Positions 32,501-38,475 of a DNA stretch of 40,016 bases are shown in pieces. The stretch's first letter is position 1; each line of letters begins with the position of its first letter. The stretch spans positions 1 to 40,016 of the forward strand of contig NZ_CABEGA010000037.1 of NCBI RefSeq assembly GCF_901521055.1. Direction: 5' to 3'. Source of the stretch: Cellulomonas hominis. Lineage in GTDB: Bacteria > Actinomycetota > Actinomycetes > Actinomycetales > Cellulomonadaceae. Position numbers and translations under genes: made by a program. The notes under the pieces were generated by a model. The model did not search any database. It was not told where the DNA came from and saw only the letters and a program-made list of their open reading frames with translations.

Positions 32501-32908
32501 GGCGCCGCGCACGACCCGTCGGAGCTCGCGGCGGAGGAGAACACGCTCCGCTACCGCCCCGTGCCGCACCTCACGGTCCGGGTCGGCGCGGACGCCCGGG
32601 AGCGCGACGTGCGCCGGGTGCTCACCGCCGCGCGCACCGCCGGGGTGCCGATCGCCGTCAGCCGCGCGGCCGACGAGTCCGACGAGGCGTTCGCCGCCCG
32701 GGTCGCCGGCGGGGACGTCTCCGGCCGGGTGCGGGTGGTGGGCAGCGCGCCGGGCCTCCGGGCCGCGGCGGTGGCCCGCACGGGCGAGGTCACGGTGCTG
32801 GACGCACCGGTGGTGGCGAGCGGCCGCCGGGAGCTGATGACGGTCGTGCGGGAGCAGGCGGTCAGCCGCACCCGGCACCGGTTCGGCCACGTCGACCCGA
32901 CCCGCTGA
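29540..32908 (+). CDS. putA: Bifunctional proline dehydrogenase / L-glutamate gamma-semialdehyde dehydrogenase
   Basis: This 1122-residue enzyme oxidises proline to pyrroline-5-carboxylate with FAD and quinone, then to glutamate with NAD+. The FAD barrel spans roughly 80-480 (F-R-L-N-L-N-L-L-G-E, R-L-V-K-G-A-N, E-M-L-Q-G-M). The aldehyde dehydrogenase domain spans about 500-1000, with the active-site C766 (G-Q-K-C-S) and E732 (A-E-T-S-G-K-N). A C-terminal segment of about 120 residues follows. There is no N-terminal ribbon-helix-helix DNA-binding domain, so it does not autorepress as in E. coli. The ATG at 29540 starts an Ala/Pro-rich leader of about 25 residues. The divergent PAS-AraC gene is a candidate regulator. 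Confidence 0.94.
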   Translation: MTTTHDPAGATVPAEPAAAPAAAAPADALTRAAVDLAHRWMDATAADETPAERRATGRLAALVADPAGLELAVRFVDRVARPEDARVAAAELADLGDRAADAAGFLGVVDRALLGVGARVAPLLPGAVVPAARIRLRQLVGHLVADAGPGLGAHIARARRDGFRLNLNLLGEAVLGEDEANRRLHRVGELVARPDVDYVSVKVSAVASQLSTWDTEGSVRRVVDRLRPLYRAAAEHGTFLNLDMEEYRDLALTVRVFDELVSDPALHGHEFGIVLQAYLPDTSAALDDLTEIARRRVAAGGARLKVRLVKGANLAMEKVEAELHDWAQAPYDGKPDVDAHYVRLVRRALDPERTSALRVGVASHNLFHVAYAHLLAGQRGVTEALDIEMLQGMAPAQARAVQREVGQVLLYTPVVAQQDFDVAISYLVRRLEENAAHQNFLHALFAGDDGRGTGIPSQEEAFLASVAGAETVPTGRRRLPRAADAPSPRPGAFRNAADTDPAVAESREWAAGLVARDVEPPAGAVEVATEAEVDEVVARAVGAAPAWSARTPAERAAVLRRAADELEAARGDLVATMVHEGGKTVAEADPEVSEAVDFARYYADRAEELADGTVPGAVFRPRGVTVVTPPWNFPVAIPVGSTLAALAAGSPVLIKPAPQTPRCVRVAMAAVQRAFDAAGVAEPALQVVLSPEGEVGRRLVTHPDVARVLLTGSLETAQLFGGWRPDLDVLAETSGKNALIITPSADVDLAVADLVRSAFGHAGQKCSAASLAILVGSAGTSDRLRRQLADAVTSLRVGWSDDLGTTMGPLVEPASGKLLRALTTLDEGEAWLVQPRRLDDEGRLWTPGVKHGVRPGSWFHLTECFGPVLGVIRVATLDEAIEVQNAVALGLTGGLHSLDEAEIAHWLDRVEVGNAYVNRHITGAVVQRQPFGGWKASVVGPGAKAGGPSYVAQLGAWQDDAEVTGLDDEAWLAWAQQNDARWWASEFGAAHDPSELAAEENTLRYRPVPHLTVRVGADARERDVRRVLTAARTAGVPIAVSRAADESDEAFAARVAGGDVSGRVRVVGSAPGLRAAAVARTGEVTVLDAPVVASGRRELMTVVREQAVSRTRHRFGHVDPTR

Positions 32909-32917
32909 CGTCCCCCC

Positions 32918-32987
32918 CGCGCCGAGATGGCACTTCTCGCCTGGCGGCGTCGCGATGCCGCCAGGCGAGAACTGTCATCTCGGCGCG
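32918..32987. terminator. Large near-perfect palindrome between putA and cebR
   Basis: 32918-32948 pairs with 32957-32987: a 31-pair stem with one G-T wobble and one C-C mismatch and the 8-base loop GTCGCGAT. It lies 9 bases past the putA stop and 31 bases past the cebR stop, so it can terminate both convergent genes. Its length is more than a terminator needs, and it may be a copy of a dispersed palindromic element. Confidence 0.8.
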
Positions 32988-33018
32988 CGGCCGGGGGTGG
33001 CGCGGGGGGGGGGGGCGG

Positions 33019-34047
33019 TCAGGCGGAGCCGCGGACGACCAGCTCCGGGGAGAAGATCTGCGGGTCCCGGCGCGCCGGGCGGCCCTGGAGCTGCGCGACG
33101 AGCTCCTCGCCCGCCGCGCGGGCCATCGCGATGACCGGCTGCGTGACCGTCGTGAGGTTCGGCTTCGTGGTGGTCGCGAGCCCGGAGTTGTCGTACCCGA
33201 CCACGGCCACGTCGCCGGGCACGTCGCGGCCGCTGTCGGCGAGCTCCGGCAGGGCGCCGGCGGCCATGAGGTCGGAGGCGATGAACAGCGCGTCGAGATC
33301 CGGGTGCCGCGCGAGGAGCTCGCGCGCGGCGGCGGCCCCCCCGTCGACCGTGAAGTCGCCGTGGACCACCGCGTCGTCGGGCAGCCCGGCGTCGGCCAGC
33401 GCGGCGCGCCACCCGGCGAGCCGGTCGATGCCGGCGGACATGTCGGCAGGTCCGGCGATGGTGCCGATCCGCCGGCGGCCGAGGCCGATGAGGTGCTCGG
33501 TGGCGATCCGACCGCCGAGGACGTTGTCGGTGTCGACCACCGCGGCGTCCTCGCCACCGGTGAGCGGCCGGCCGATGAACACGGTCGGCACCATCGAGCT
33601 CTGCAGCGCCCGGTCGATCGCGTCGTCGCGGTGGTGCGACACCACGATCGCCCCGTCGACGTGCCCGGCGCGCAGGTACCGCGCCGTCCGCTCGGACTCG
33701 CCGGGGCGGGCGATGACGAGCAGCAGCTGCAGGTCGGACTGGGCGAGCGGGGTGGAGACGCCGTTCAGCACGCCGGCGAAGAAGGGGTCGGACAGCACGC
33801 GCTCGTCGGGCTCCGGGACGACCAGCGCGACGGAGTCGGTGCGGCGGGTGACCAGCGAGCGTGCGGCGCGGTTCGGGGTGTAGCCGAGCTCGGCGACGGC
33901 CGCCGCGACGGACTCCATCGCCTCGGGGGAGACCCGCAGCCCGCCGTTGATCGCCCGGGACGCGGTGGACCGGGAGACGCCGGCGCGCTCCGCGACCTGC
34001 TCGAGCGTCGGCGCGACGGCCGAGGAGATGGCTGACTGGTCGACCAC
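33019..34047 (-). CDS. cebR: LacI family regulator of cello-oligosaccharide use (CebR/CelR-like)
   Basis: The 342-residue protein has a LacI helix-turn-helix (about 13-35: P-T-L-E-Q-V-A-E-R-A-G-V-S-R-S-T-A-S-R) and a sugar-binding domain. The hinge region A-A-R-S-L-V-T-R-R-T-D-S-V-A-L-V-V and the D-P-F-F-A-G-V block are those of Streptomyces CebR and Thermobifida CelR, as I remember them. It should bind TGGGAGCGCTCCCA-type sites and be released by cellobiose or longer cellodextrins. Four such sites surround the cebE promoter. The GTG at 34047 follows AGGGGGCC. It lies downstream of cebG but behind a strong hairpin, so it is partly or wholly expressed on its own; no matching operator is seen at its own start. 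Confidence 0.88.
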   Translation of the reverse strand: MVDQSAISSAVAPTLEQVAERAGVSRSTASRAINGGLRVSPEAMESVAAAVAELGYTPNRAARSLVTRRTDSVALVVPEPDERVLSDPFFAGVLNGVSTPLAQSDLQLLLVIARPGESERTARYLRAGHVDGAIVVSHHRDDAIDRALQSSMVPTVFIGRPLTGGEDAAVVDTDNVLGGRIATEHLIGLGRRRIGTIAGPADMSAGIDRLAGWRAALADAGLPDDAVVHGDFTVDGGAAAARELLARHPDLDALFIASDLMAAGALPELADSGRDVPGDVAVVGYDNSGLATTTKPNLTTVTQPVIAMARAAGEELVAQLQGRPARRDPQIFSPELVVRGSA

Positions 34048-34113
34048 GGTCGAGGGCCCCCTAGGGACGAGTGGCGGGCCGTGCGGGTGCGCGGCCGGTG
34101 GGCGCGCCGCGCT

Positions 34114-34147
34114 GCGCGGGGACCTCGCCGGAGCCAGGTCCCCGCGC
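34114..34147 (-). terminator. Terminator-like hairpin between cebG and cebR
   Basis: GCGCGGGGACCT (34114-34125) pairs perfectly with AGGTCCCCGCGC (34136-34147) around a 10-base loop, 13 bases past the cebG stop. It probably ends the cebEFG transcript before cebR. No U-tract. Confidence 0.7.
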
Positions 34148-34160
34148 CGAAGCGTAGCGC

Positions 34161-35099
34161 TCAGCCCTTGACGGCCCCGGCCATGATCCCGGCGACGAGC
34201 TGCCGGCCTGCGACCACGAACAGGAGGAGCAGCGGGATGATCGACAGGACGACGCCGGCCATGATCAGCGGCATGTCCTGGAAGAACCCGGCCTGCAGCA
34301 GCTTCAGCGCTACCGGCAGGGTGGGGTTCTGGGTGCCGAGGACGATCGACGGCCAGAAGAAGTTCGTCCACGACGTGATGAAGGTGAACAGCGCGAGCAT
34401 CGCGGCGGCCGGCTTCGCGGCGGGCAGCGCGATCGACCAGAACGTCCGGAACATCGACGCGCCGTCGACGCGGGCGGCCTCGATCAGCTCGTAGGGCAGC
34501 GCGGAGTCGAGGTACTGGGTCATCCAGAAGACCCCGAACGCCGTGACGAGCCCCGGCAGGATCACCGCGGCGAGGTTGCCGGTGAGCCCGAGCTCCCGCA
34601 TCACGATGTACAGCGGCACCACGCCGAGCTGGGTCGGCACGGCCATCGTCGCGATGACGAAGACCAGCAGCGGCCCGCGGCCGCGGAACCGGAGCTTCGC
34701 GAACGAGTACCCGGCGAGCGTCGAGAAGAACACCACCGACAGGCTGGTGATCACGGCGACGACGAGGGAGTTGCCGGTGGCGCGCACCAGGTCGATGTCC
34801 GCGTCGAACACCCGCTGGAGGTTGGCGAGGAACTCGCCGCCGGGGATCAGCGAGGGCACGGGGTTCTGCGAGACCTGCTCCGACGTCGACGACGAGAGCA
34901 GGAACGTGAAGTACAGGGGGTACGCGGAGATCAGGATGAAGATCCCGAGCACCGTGTACGTGATCCAGCCCGGGCGACGCTCCGCGGTGCCGTGGCTCGC
35001 GGACTGCCCGCCGCGCCGGCGGCCCACGCCGCGGCGGGCGGCCTTGGCCGCGCCCCTGCCGGCGGTCTGCTCGATGACGGGGATGGAGGGGGTGCTCAT
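34161..35099 (-). CDS. cebG: Cello-oligosaccharide ABC transporter permease
   Basis: The 312-residue MalG-type permease has six predicted membrane helices and the EAA loop I-E-A-A-R-V-D-G-A-S-M-F-R-T-F-W. The segments T-S-W-T-N-F-F-W-P and the C-terminal G-R-Q-L-V-A-G-I-M-A-G-A-V-K-G closely match CebG of Streptomyces as I recall it. A positively charged N-terminus of about 40 residues precedes the first helix. The ATG at 35099 overlaps the cebF stop in an ATGA, so the two permeases are made together. Confidence 0.88.
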   Translation of the reverse strand: MSTPSIPVIEQTAGRGAAKAARRGVGRRRGGQSASHGTAERRPGWITYTVLGIFILISAYPLYFTFLLSSSTSEQVSQNPVPSLIPGGEFLANLQRVFDADIDLVRATGNSLVVAVITSLSVVFFSTLAGYSFAKLRFRGRGPLLVFVIATMAVPTQLGVVPLYIVMRELGLTGNLAAVILPGLVTAFGVFWMTQYLDSALPYELIEAARVDGASMFRTFWSIALPAAKPAAAMLALFTFITSWTNFFWPSIVLGTQNPTLPVALKLLQAGFFQDMPLIMAGVVLSIIPLLLLFVVAGRQLVAGIMAGAVKG

Positions 35100-36199
35100 C
35101 GGGGCTTCACCTCGGTCGGGGCGGCGGCGGTGACCGCGGCGTCGGACGTGCGCCGGACGGACTTCGCGAGCTCCCGCGCGTTGCGCCGGGTCTGCTTGCG
35201 GGCCGATCTGGCGGCGCGGCTCATGTCGTCCGCGGAGGCGATCCTGCGGGTGAGCCAGTTGTTGACCAGCGCGAACAGGATGATCAGCAGGAACAGCAGC
35301 CAGGCGACGGCGGCTGCCCGGCCGAGCTGCTGCTTGTTCCAGCCGAGCTCGTACAGGTACAGCGTCACCGTCTTCCACTGGCCGTTGGACCCGCCGAGGC
35401 CGGTCGCGTCGTACATGCGCGGCTCGTCGAAGATCTGCAGGCCGCCGATGGTGGAGGTCAGGATGACGAAGATCATCGTCGGGCGGACCATCGGCAGCGT
35501 GATCGAGAAGAACTGCCGCAGCCGGTTCGCGCCGTCGATCGTCGCGGCCTCGTACAGGTCGCGGGGGATGGCCTGCATCGCGGCCAGCAGGATGAGGGCG
35601 TTGTAGCCGGTCCAGCGGAAGTTGACCATCGACGCGATGGCGATGTGCGACGCGAACGCGTCCTTGTGCCACCCGATCGGGTCGATGCCGATGTAGCCGA
35701 TCAGCGTGTTGATCATGCCGGAGCCGTCGGCGAACATCTTGGAGAACACCAGGCCGACCGCGACGGGTGCCACCACGTAGGGCAGCAGCACGCCCATCCG
35801 CCAGAACGTCTTGGCGCGCAGGTTCGCGTCCAGCATCGCGGCGATCACGAGGGCCGCGATGACCTGCGGCACGGTCGACAGCAGGAAGATGCTCAGCGTG
35901 TTCCGCAGGGCCTTCCAGAAGAACGCCTGCTGCAGCACGAAGGAGAAGTTGTCGAGCCCGACGAACTCGCCCTGGCCGCCGATCAGGCTCCACTCGTGCA
36001 GCGAGACCCACGCCGTGTACAGCAGCGGGAACAGGCCGACGACGGCGAACAGCAGGAAGAAGGGCGAGATGTACAGGTAGGGGGACAGCTTCACGTCCCA
36101 CCGGCCCAGCGTCTGCCGGAAGCCGATCTTGCGGGGCGGGCGGTCGTCGCCGCCGCTGCGCGGTGCCGCGCCCCTGACGGGCGCTGTCTGGGTGGCCAT
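35096..36199 (-). CDS. cebF: Cello-oligosaccharide ABC transporter permease
   Basis: The 367-residue MalF-type permease has six predicted helices from about residue 43 onward and the EAA loop Y-E-A-A-T-I-D-G-A-N-R-L-R-Q-F-F. Blocks such as F-R-W-T-G-Y-N-A-L-I-L-L-A-A-M-Q-A and T-I-G-G-L-Q-I-F are characteristic of CebF. A C-terminal basic, Ala-rich tail of about 50 residues follows the last helix, longer than in most relatives. It forms the channel with CebG and receives sugar from CebE. A strong hairpin separates it from cebE upstream, which would let the binding protein be made in excess. Confidence 0.88.
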   Translation of the reverse strand: MATQTAPVRGAAPRSGGDDRPPRKIGFRQTLGRWDVKLSPYLYISPFFLLFAVVGLFPLLYTAWVSLHEWSLIGGQGEFVGLDNFSFVLQQAFFWKALRNTLSIFLLSTVPQVIAALVIAAMLDANLRAKTFWRMGVLLPYVVAPVAVGLVFSKMFADGSGMINTLIGYIGIDPIGWHKDAFASHIAIASMVNFRWTGYNALILLAAMQAIPRDLYEAATIDGANRLRQFFSITLPMVRPTMIFVILTSTIGGLQIFDEPRMYDATGLGGSNGQWKTVTLYLYELGWNKQQLGRAAAVAWLLFLLIILFALVNNWLTRRIASADDMSRAARSARKQTRRNARELAKSVRRTSDAAVTAAAPTEVKPR

Positions 36200-36239
36200 G
36201 GGGTTCCTTCGTGCGGGCGGACGGCTCGGAGCGGGGGCG

Positions 36240-36279
36240 GGGCCGGGCCGCGGGGGAGCGTGCCCCCGCGACCCGGCCC
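36240..36279 (-). terminator. Intercistronic hairpin between cebE and cebF
   Basis: GGGCCGGG and CGCGGGGG (36240-36256) pair with CCCCCGCG and CCCGGCCC (36263-36279), 16 pairs with one C/A mismatch and a 6-base loop, 6 bases past the cebE stop. It probably stops part of the transcription or protects the cebE message 3' end, so CebE would exceed the permeases. Confidence 0.7.
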
Positions 36280-36285
36280 TCGGTG

Positions 36286-37581
36286 TCAGCCGATGGCGGC
36301 GACGGCCTCCTCGAAGCCCTTCCAGGACTCCTCGGGGCTCATCGACTTGTCGACGTCGACCCGGTTGAACGCGTCCGACAGACCGGTCCGGATGGTGAAG
36401 TAGTTCTCACCCTTGAACGGCTGCGTCGAGATGCCGGCGGAGCGGTCGGTGTAGATCTGGCCGGTCGGGGCGTCGTTGAAGAACTCGCGGGTCATGCCCT
36501 GGAGCTCCTCGGACTGCTGCGCCTCGATCTGGCTCGGGAAGTTGCCGTTGACGCCGAACGCCTTGAGCTGCTGCTCGGGGGCGGTCAGCCAGTCGGCGAG
36601 GGCCTTGGCCTCCTCCGGGTGCTCCGACATGGTCGGGACCGTCAGGAACGAGCCGCCCCAGTTGCCGCCGCCGCCGGGGAAGACGTTGGCGATGTCCCAG
36701 CCCTCGACGCCCGCGGCGTTGCCCTCGATGTTGCCGAGGAACCAGGCCGGCGCGAGCGCCACGGCGAAGCCGTTGCTCTGGAAGGCGTTGGTCCAGTCCT
36801 CCTCCCACTGCTTGAGGCCCGCGGACTGGTCCGCGTGGGAGAGGATCGTGTCGTACATCTCCCGGATCTCCGGGTTGTCGAGCGCCGTGATCTCGCCGGA
36901 CTCGGGGTCCTCGAACGGGGCCTCGATCTGGTTGATCATGCCCTGGGCGACGGCGTCGGCCGAGTCGAAGAAGCCGGGGCCGGTGCCCGCGGCCATGAAC
37001 TGGTCGCCGACCGCGAAGAAGTCGTCCCAGGTGGCGTCCTCGCCACCGAACAGCTCGGCCACGGCCTCACGGTCCGTCGGCAGGCCGGCGGCGGCGAACA
37101 GGTCGGCGCGGTAGGCGATGGCCTCCGGGCCGATGTCCGTCGGGTAGCCGAGCAGCGCGCCGTCCTGCGACGTCGCCTGGTCCAGGGTCCACTGGTTCCA
37201 GCGGCCCTCGACGCTGTCGCTGGTCAGGTCCACGAACTGGTCCGAGTACTGGATGATCTGCGGCATCCAGTCGACCTCGACGCCCACGACGTCCGCGAGG
37301 CCCGAGCCGGCGCCGAGAGCGGTCTGGAACTGCTCCTTGGCGTCGTCGGACTTGCCGAACTTGTTGTGCTCGATGGTGATGTTCGGGTGCTCGTCCTGGT
37401 ACTGCTCCAGGAGGTCCTCGTACCCGAACTGGTTGAACGTCGAGATGGTCAGCGTGACCTTCTCGTCGTCGCCGCCGGCGGCGTCGTCGTCGGACGACCC
37501 TCCGCCGCACGCCGTCGCGAGCAGGGCGATACCCGTCGCTCCGGCCACAGCCACCCACGTCTTGCGCGTGCTCCTGCGCAC
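36286..37581 (-). CDS. cebE: Cellobiose/cello-oligosaccharide-binding lipoprotein
   Basis: The 431-residue protein has a lipoprotein signal peptide with the lipobox A-T-A-C at Cys25, a Gly/Ser/Asp linker, and a family 1 binding fold. The segments Y-P-T-D-I-G-P-E-A-I-A-Y-R and A-G-L-P-T-D-R-E-A-V closely match Streptomyces CebE as I remember it. It should bind cellobiose and cellodextrins outside the membrane and pass them to CebFG. The GTG at 37581 follows GAGGGAG at good spacing; the upstream frame to 37719 is non-coding in character. It is the first gene of the operon, with four LacI-type operators in front. No beta-glucosidase gene is seen in the window. Confidence 0.88.
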   Translation of the reverse strand: MRRSTRKTWVAVAGATGIALLATACGGGSSDDDAAGGDDEKVTLTISTFNQFGYEDLLEQYQDEHPNITIEHNKFGKSDDAKEQFQTALGAGSGLADVVGVEVDWMPQIIQYSDQFVDLTSDSVEGRWNQWTLDQATSQDGALLGYPTDIGPEAIAYRADLFAAAGLPTDREAVAELFGGEDATWDDFFAVGDQFMAAGTGPGFFDSADAVAQGMINQIEAPFEDPESGEITALDNPEIREMYDTILSHADQSAGLKQWEEDWTNAFQSNGFAVALAPAWFLGNIEGNAAGVEGWDIANVFPGGGGNWGGSFLTVPTMSEHPEEAKALADWLTAPEQQLKAFGVNGNFPSQIEAQQSEELQGMTREFFNDAPTGQIYTDRSAGISTQPFKGENYFTIRTGLSDAFNRVDVDKSMSPEESWKGFEEAVAAIG

Positions 37582-37649
37582 CTTGACTCCCTCGTCATCC
37601 GGCGGCGTCGTCGCCGCACCCGTTGGGGACACCGGCTCCGGCGTCCACG

Positions 37650-37663
37650 TGAGAGCGTTCCCA
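37650..37663. promoter_or_regulatory. CebR/CelR-type operator 1
   Basis: TGAGAGCGTTCCCA differs from TGGGAGCGCTCCCA at two positions. It lies downstream of the predicted cebE transcription start, centred 21 bases from operator 2, which is two helix turns. Confidence 0.7.
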
Positions 37664-37670
37664 AGATCTG

Positions 37671-37684
37671 CGGGAGCGCTTCCA
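37671..37684. promoter_or_regulatory. CebR/CelR-type operator 2
   Basis: CGGGAGCGCTTCCA has the central GGGAGCGCT of the consensus. It lies just downstream of the predicted transcription start of cebE. Confidence 0.7.
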
Positions 37685-37697
37685 CGGCATGTCAGGC

Positions 37698-37727
37698 ACT
37701 CTCGTGGTAGCGGTTCCACGGTGTCAA
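37698..37727 (-). promoter_or_regulatory. Predicted cebE promoter
   Basis: On the minus strand TTGACA (37722-37727) and GAGAGT (37698-37703) are separated by 18 bases. The -35 is a perfect consensus match; the -10 fits NANNNT. Operator 3 lies entirely in the spacer, so bound repressor would exclude polymerase. Confidence 0.55.
37705..37718. promoter_or_regulatory. CebR/CelR-type operator 3
   Basis: TGGTAGCGGTTCCA keeps both TGG/CCA ends and the central CG. It sits between the -35 and -10 elements of the predicted cebE promoter. Confidence 0.65.
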
Positions 37728-37751
37728 GCCGGAGGGGGTCCGAACGGGTCG

Positions 37752-37765
37752 TGGAAGCGATCCCA
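37752..37765. promoter_or_regulatory. CebR/CelR-type operator 4
   Basis: TGGAAGCGATCCCA differs from the consensus at two positions. It lies 24 bases upstream of the predicted -35, 47 bases from operator 3 centre to centre, and could help looping or serve as an upstream anchor. Confidence 0.65.
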
Positions 37766-37820
37766 TGACCGCGTCGTCGCAGGTCAGAGGCGCGCGAGGC
37801 GCCGTCGCGTTACGGAATCG

Positions 37821-38327
37821 TTACGCCTCGGGGGTCGACGCGACCCACTCGCGGGCCACGCCCTCCTCGGCCTCCAGCGCGGCGCGGACCGCCTTCGACG
37901 CGGCCTGCTCGACCGCGGACCCGAACAGCGGCACGTTGGCCTTCAGCTCCCCGTCGTAGACGATGCGCGACCCGCCGCCGGCGGCCGACAACGTCACCGT
38001 CCCCGTGAGCCGCACCGGGGCGCCCGCGATCTCGACCGCGACCGTGCCGTTGCGGGTGCCGTCGTCCGCCGGGGCCTCCCAGGCCTCGACCTGACGCACC
38101 TCGAGCGTCGAGCCGACGAACGACCGGACGTTCGCCGGGATCTGGTCCGTCGGCAGCGCGCGCCGCGTCGTCACGGTGAACGCGCCGTCCTCGCCGGGGG
38201 TCACGTCCAGGTGCAGCTCCTCGGCGCCGCTCGCGCGCACCTTGGCCCGGACGTACACCGGGTCGGCCAGCATCACCCCGGCGGTGCGCGGGTCGGCGGG
38301 GACGGAGACGGAGACCTGCAGGTGCAC
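37821..38327 (-). CDS. DUF2505 domain-containing protein
   Basis: The 168-residue protein matches the DUF2505 pattern of actinobacteria: an N-terminal beta strand, then A-D-P-V-Y-V-R-A-K-V, a T-T-R-R-A-L-P-T-D-Q-I-P block, and a long C-terminal helix with F-G-S-A-V-E-Q-A-A. The fold is probably of the SRPBCC/START lipid-binding type, but no ligand is known. There is no signal or membrane segment. The GTG at 38327 has AAGGACC upstream. The stop is TAA, rare in such GC-rich DNA. It is divergent from the sensor kinase gene. CGTTACG occurs twice, 11 bases apart, at its 3' end (37808 and 37819). Confidence 0.8.
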   Translation of the reverse strand: MHLQVSVSVPADPRTAGVMLADPVYVRAKVRASGAEELHLDVTPGEDGAFTVTTRRALPTDQIPANVRSFVGSTLEVRQVEAWEAPADDGTRNGTVAVEIAGAPVRLTGTVTLSAAGGGSRIVYDGELKANVPLFGSAVEQAASKAVRAALEAEEGVAREWVASTPEA

Positions 38328-38384
38328 GGGAACGGGTCCTTCCGGGGTGCGCGCGCGGGCGCGGTGGAGCGTCGGTCCACCGAC

Positions 38385-38390
38385 ATTATC
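38385..38390 (-). promoter_or_regulatory. Predicted -10 for the DUF2505 gene
   Basis: On the minus strand GATAAT is a near-perfect -10 in otherwise very GC-rich DNA. The expected start of transcription falls inside GTCGGT-CC-ACCGAC (38371-38384), an inverted repeat that could be an operator or a leader hairpin. The leader would be about 50 bases. Confidence 0.5.
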
Positions 38391-38463
38391 GGCAGCGGGC
38401 CTCGCGCGCGTGCGGACGTCGCCGCGGGCGTGGACGAGCCGGGGGCGGCGGGGGCGGAGCGCC

Positions 38464-38469
38464 TACGCT
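38464..38469 (+). promoter_or_regulatory. Predicted -10 of leaderless sensor kinase gene
   Basis: TACGCT (TANNNT) ends 6 bases before the GTG at 38476, the same spacing as at mqo and the HIT gene, and no ribosome-binding site intervenes. Confidence 0.5.
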
Positions 38470-38475
38470 GAGCGG

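Noticed and set aside
29468..32890. 1140-codon open frame on the minus strand
   Set aside because: It lies wholly antisense to putA, whose two domains are unmistakable. Its translation is Gly/Arg/Val/Asp-rich without any domain, typical of GC-rich shadows.
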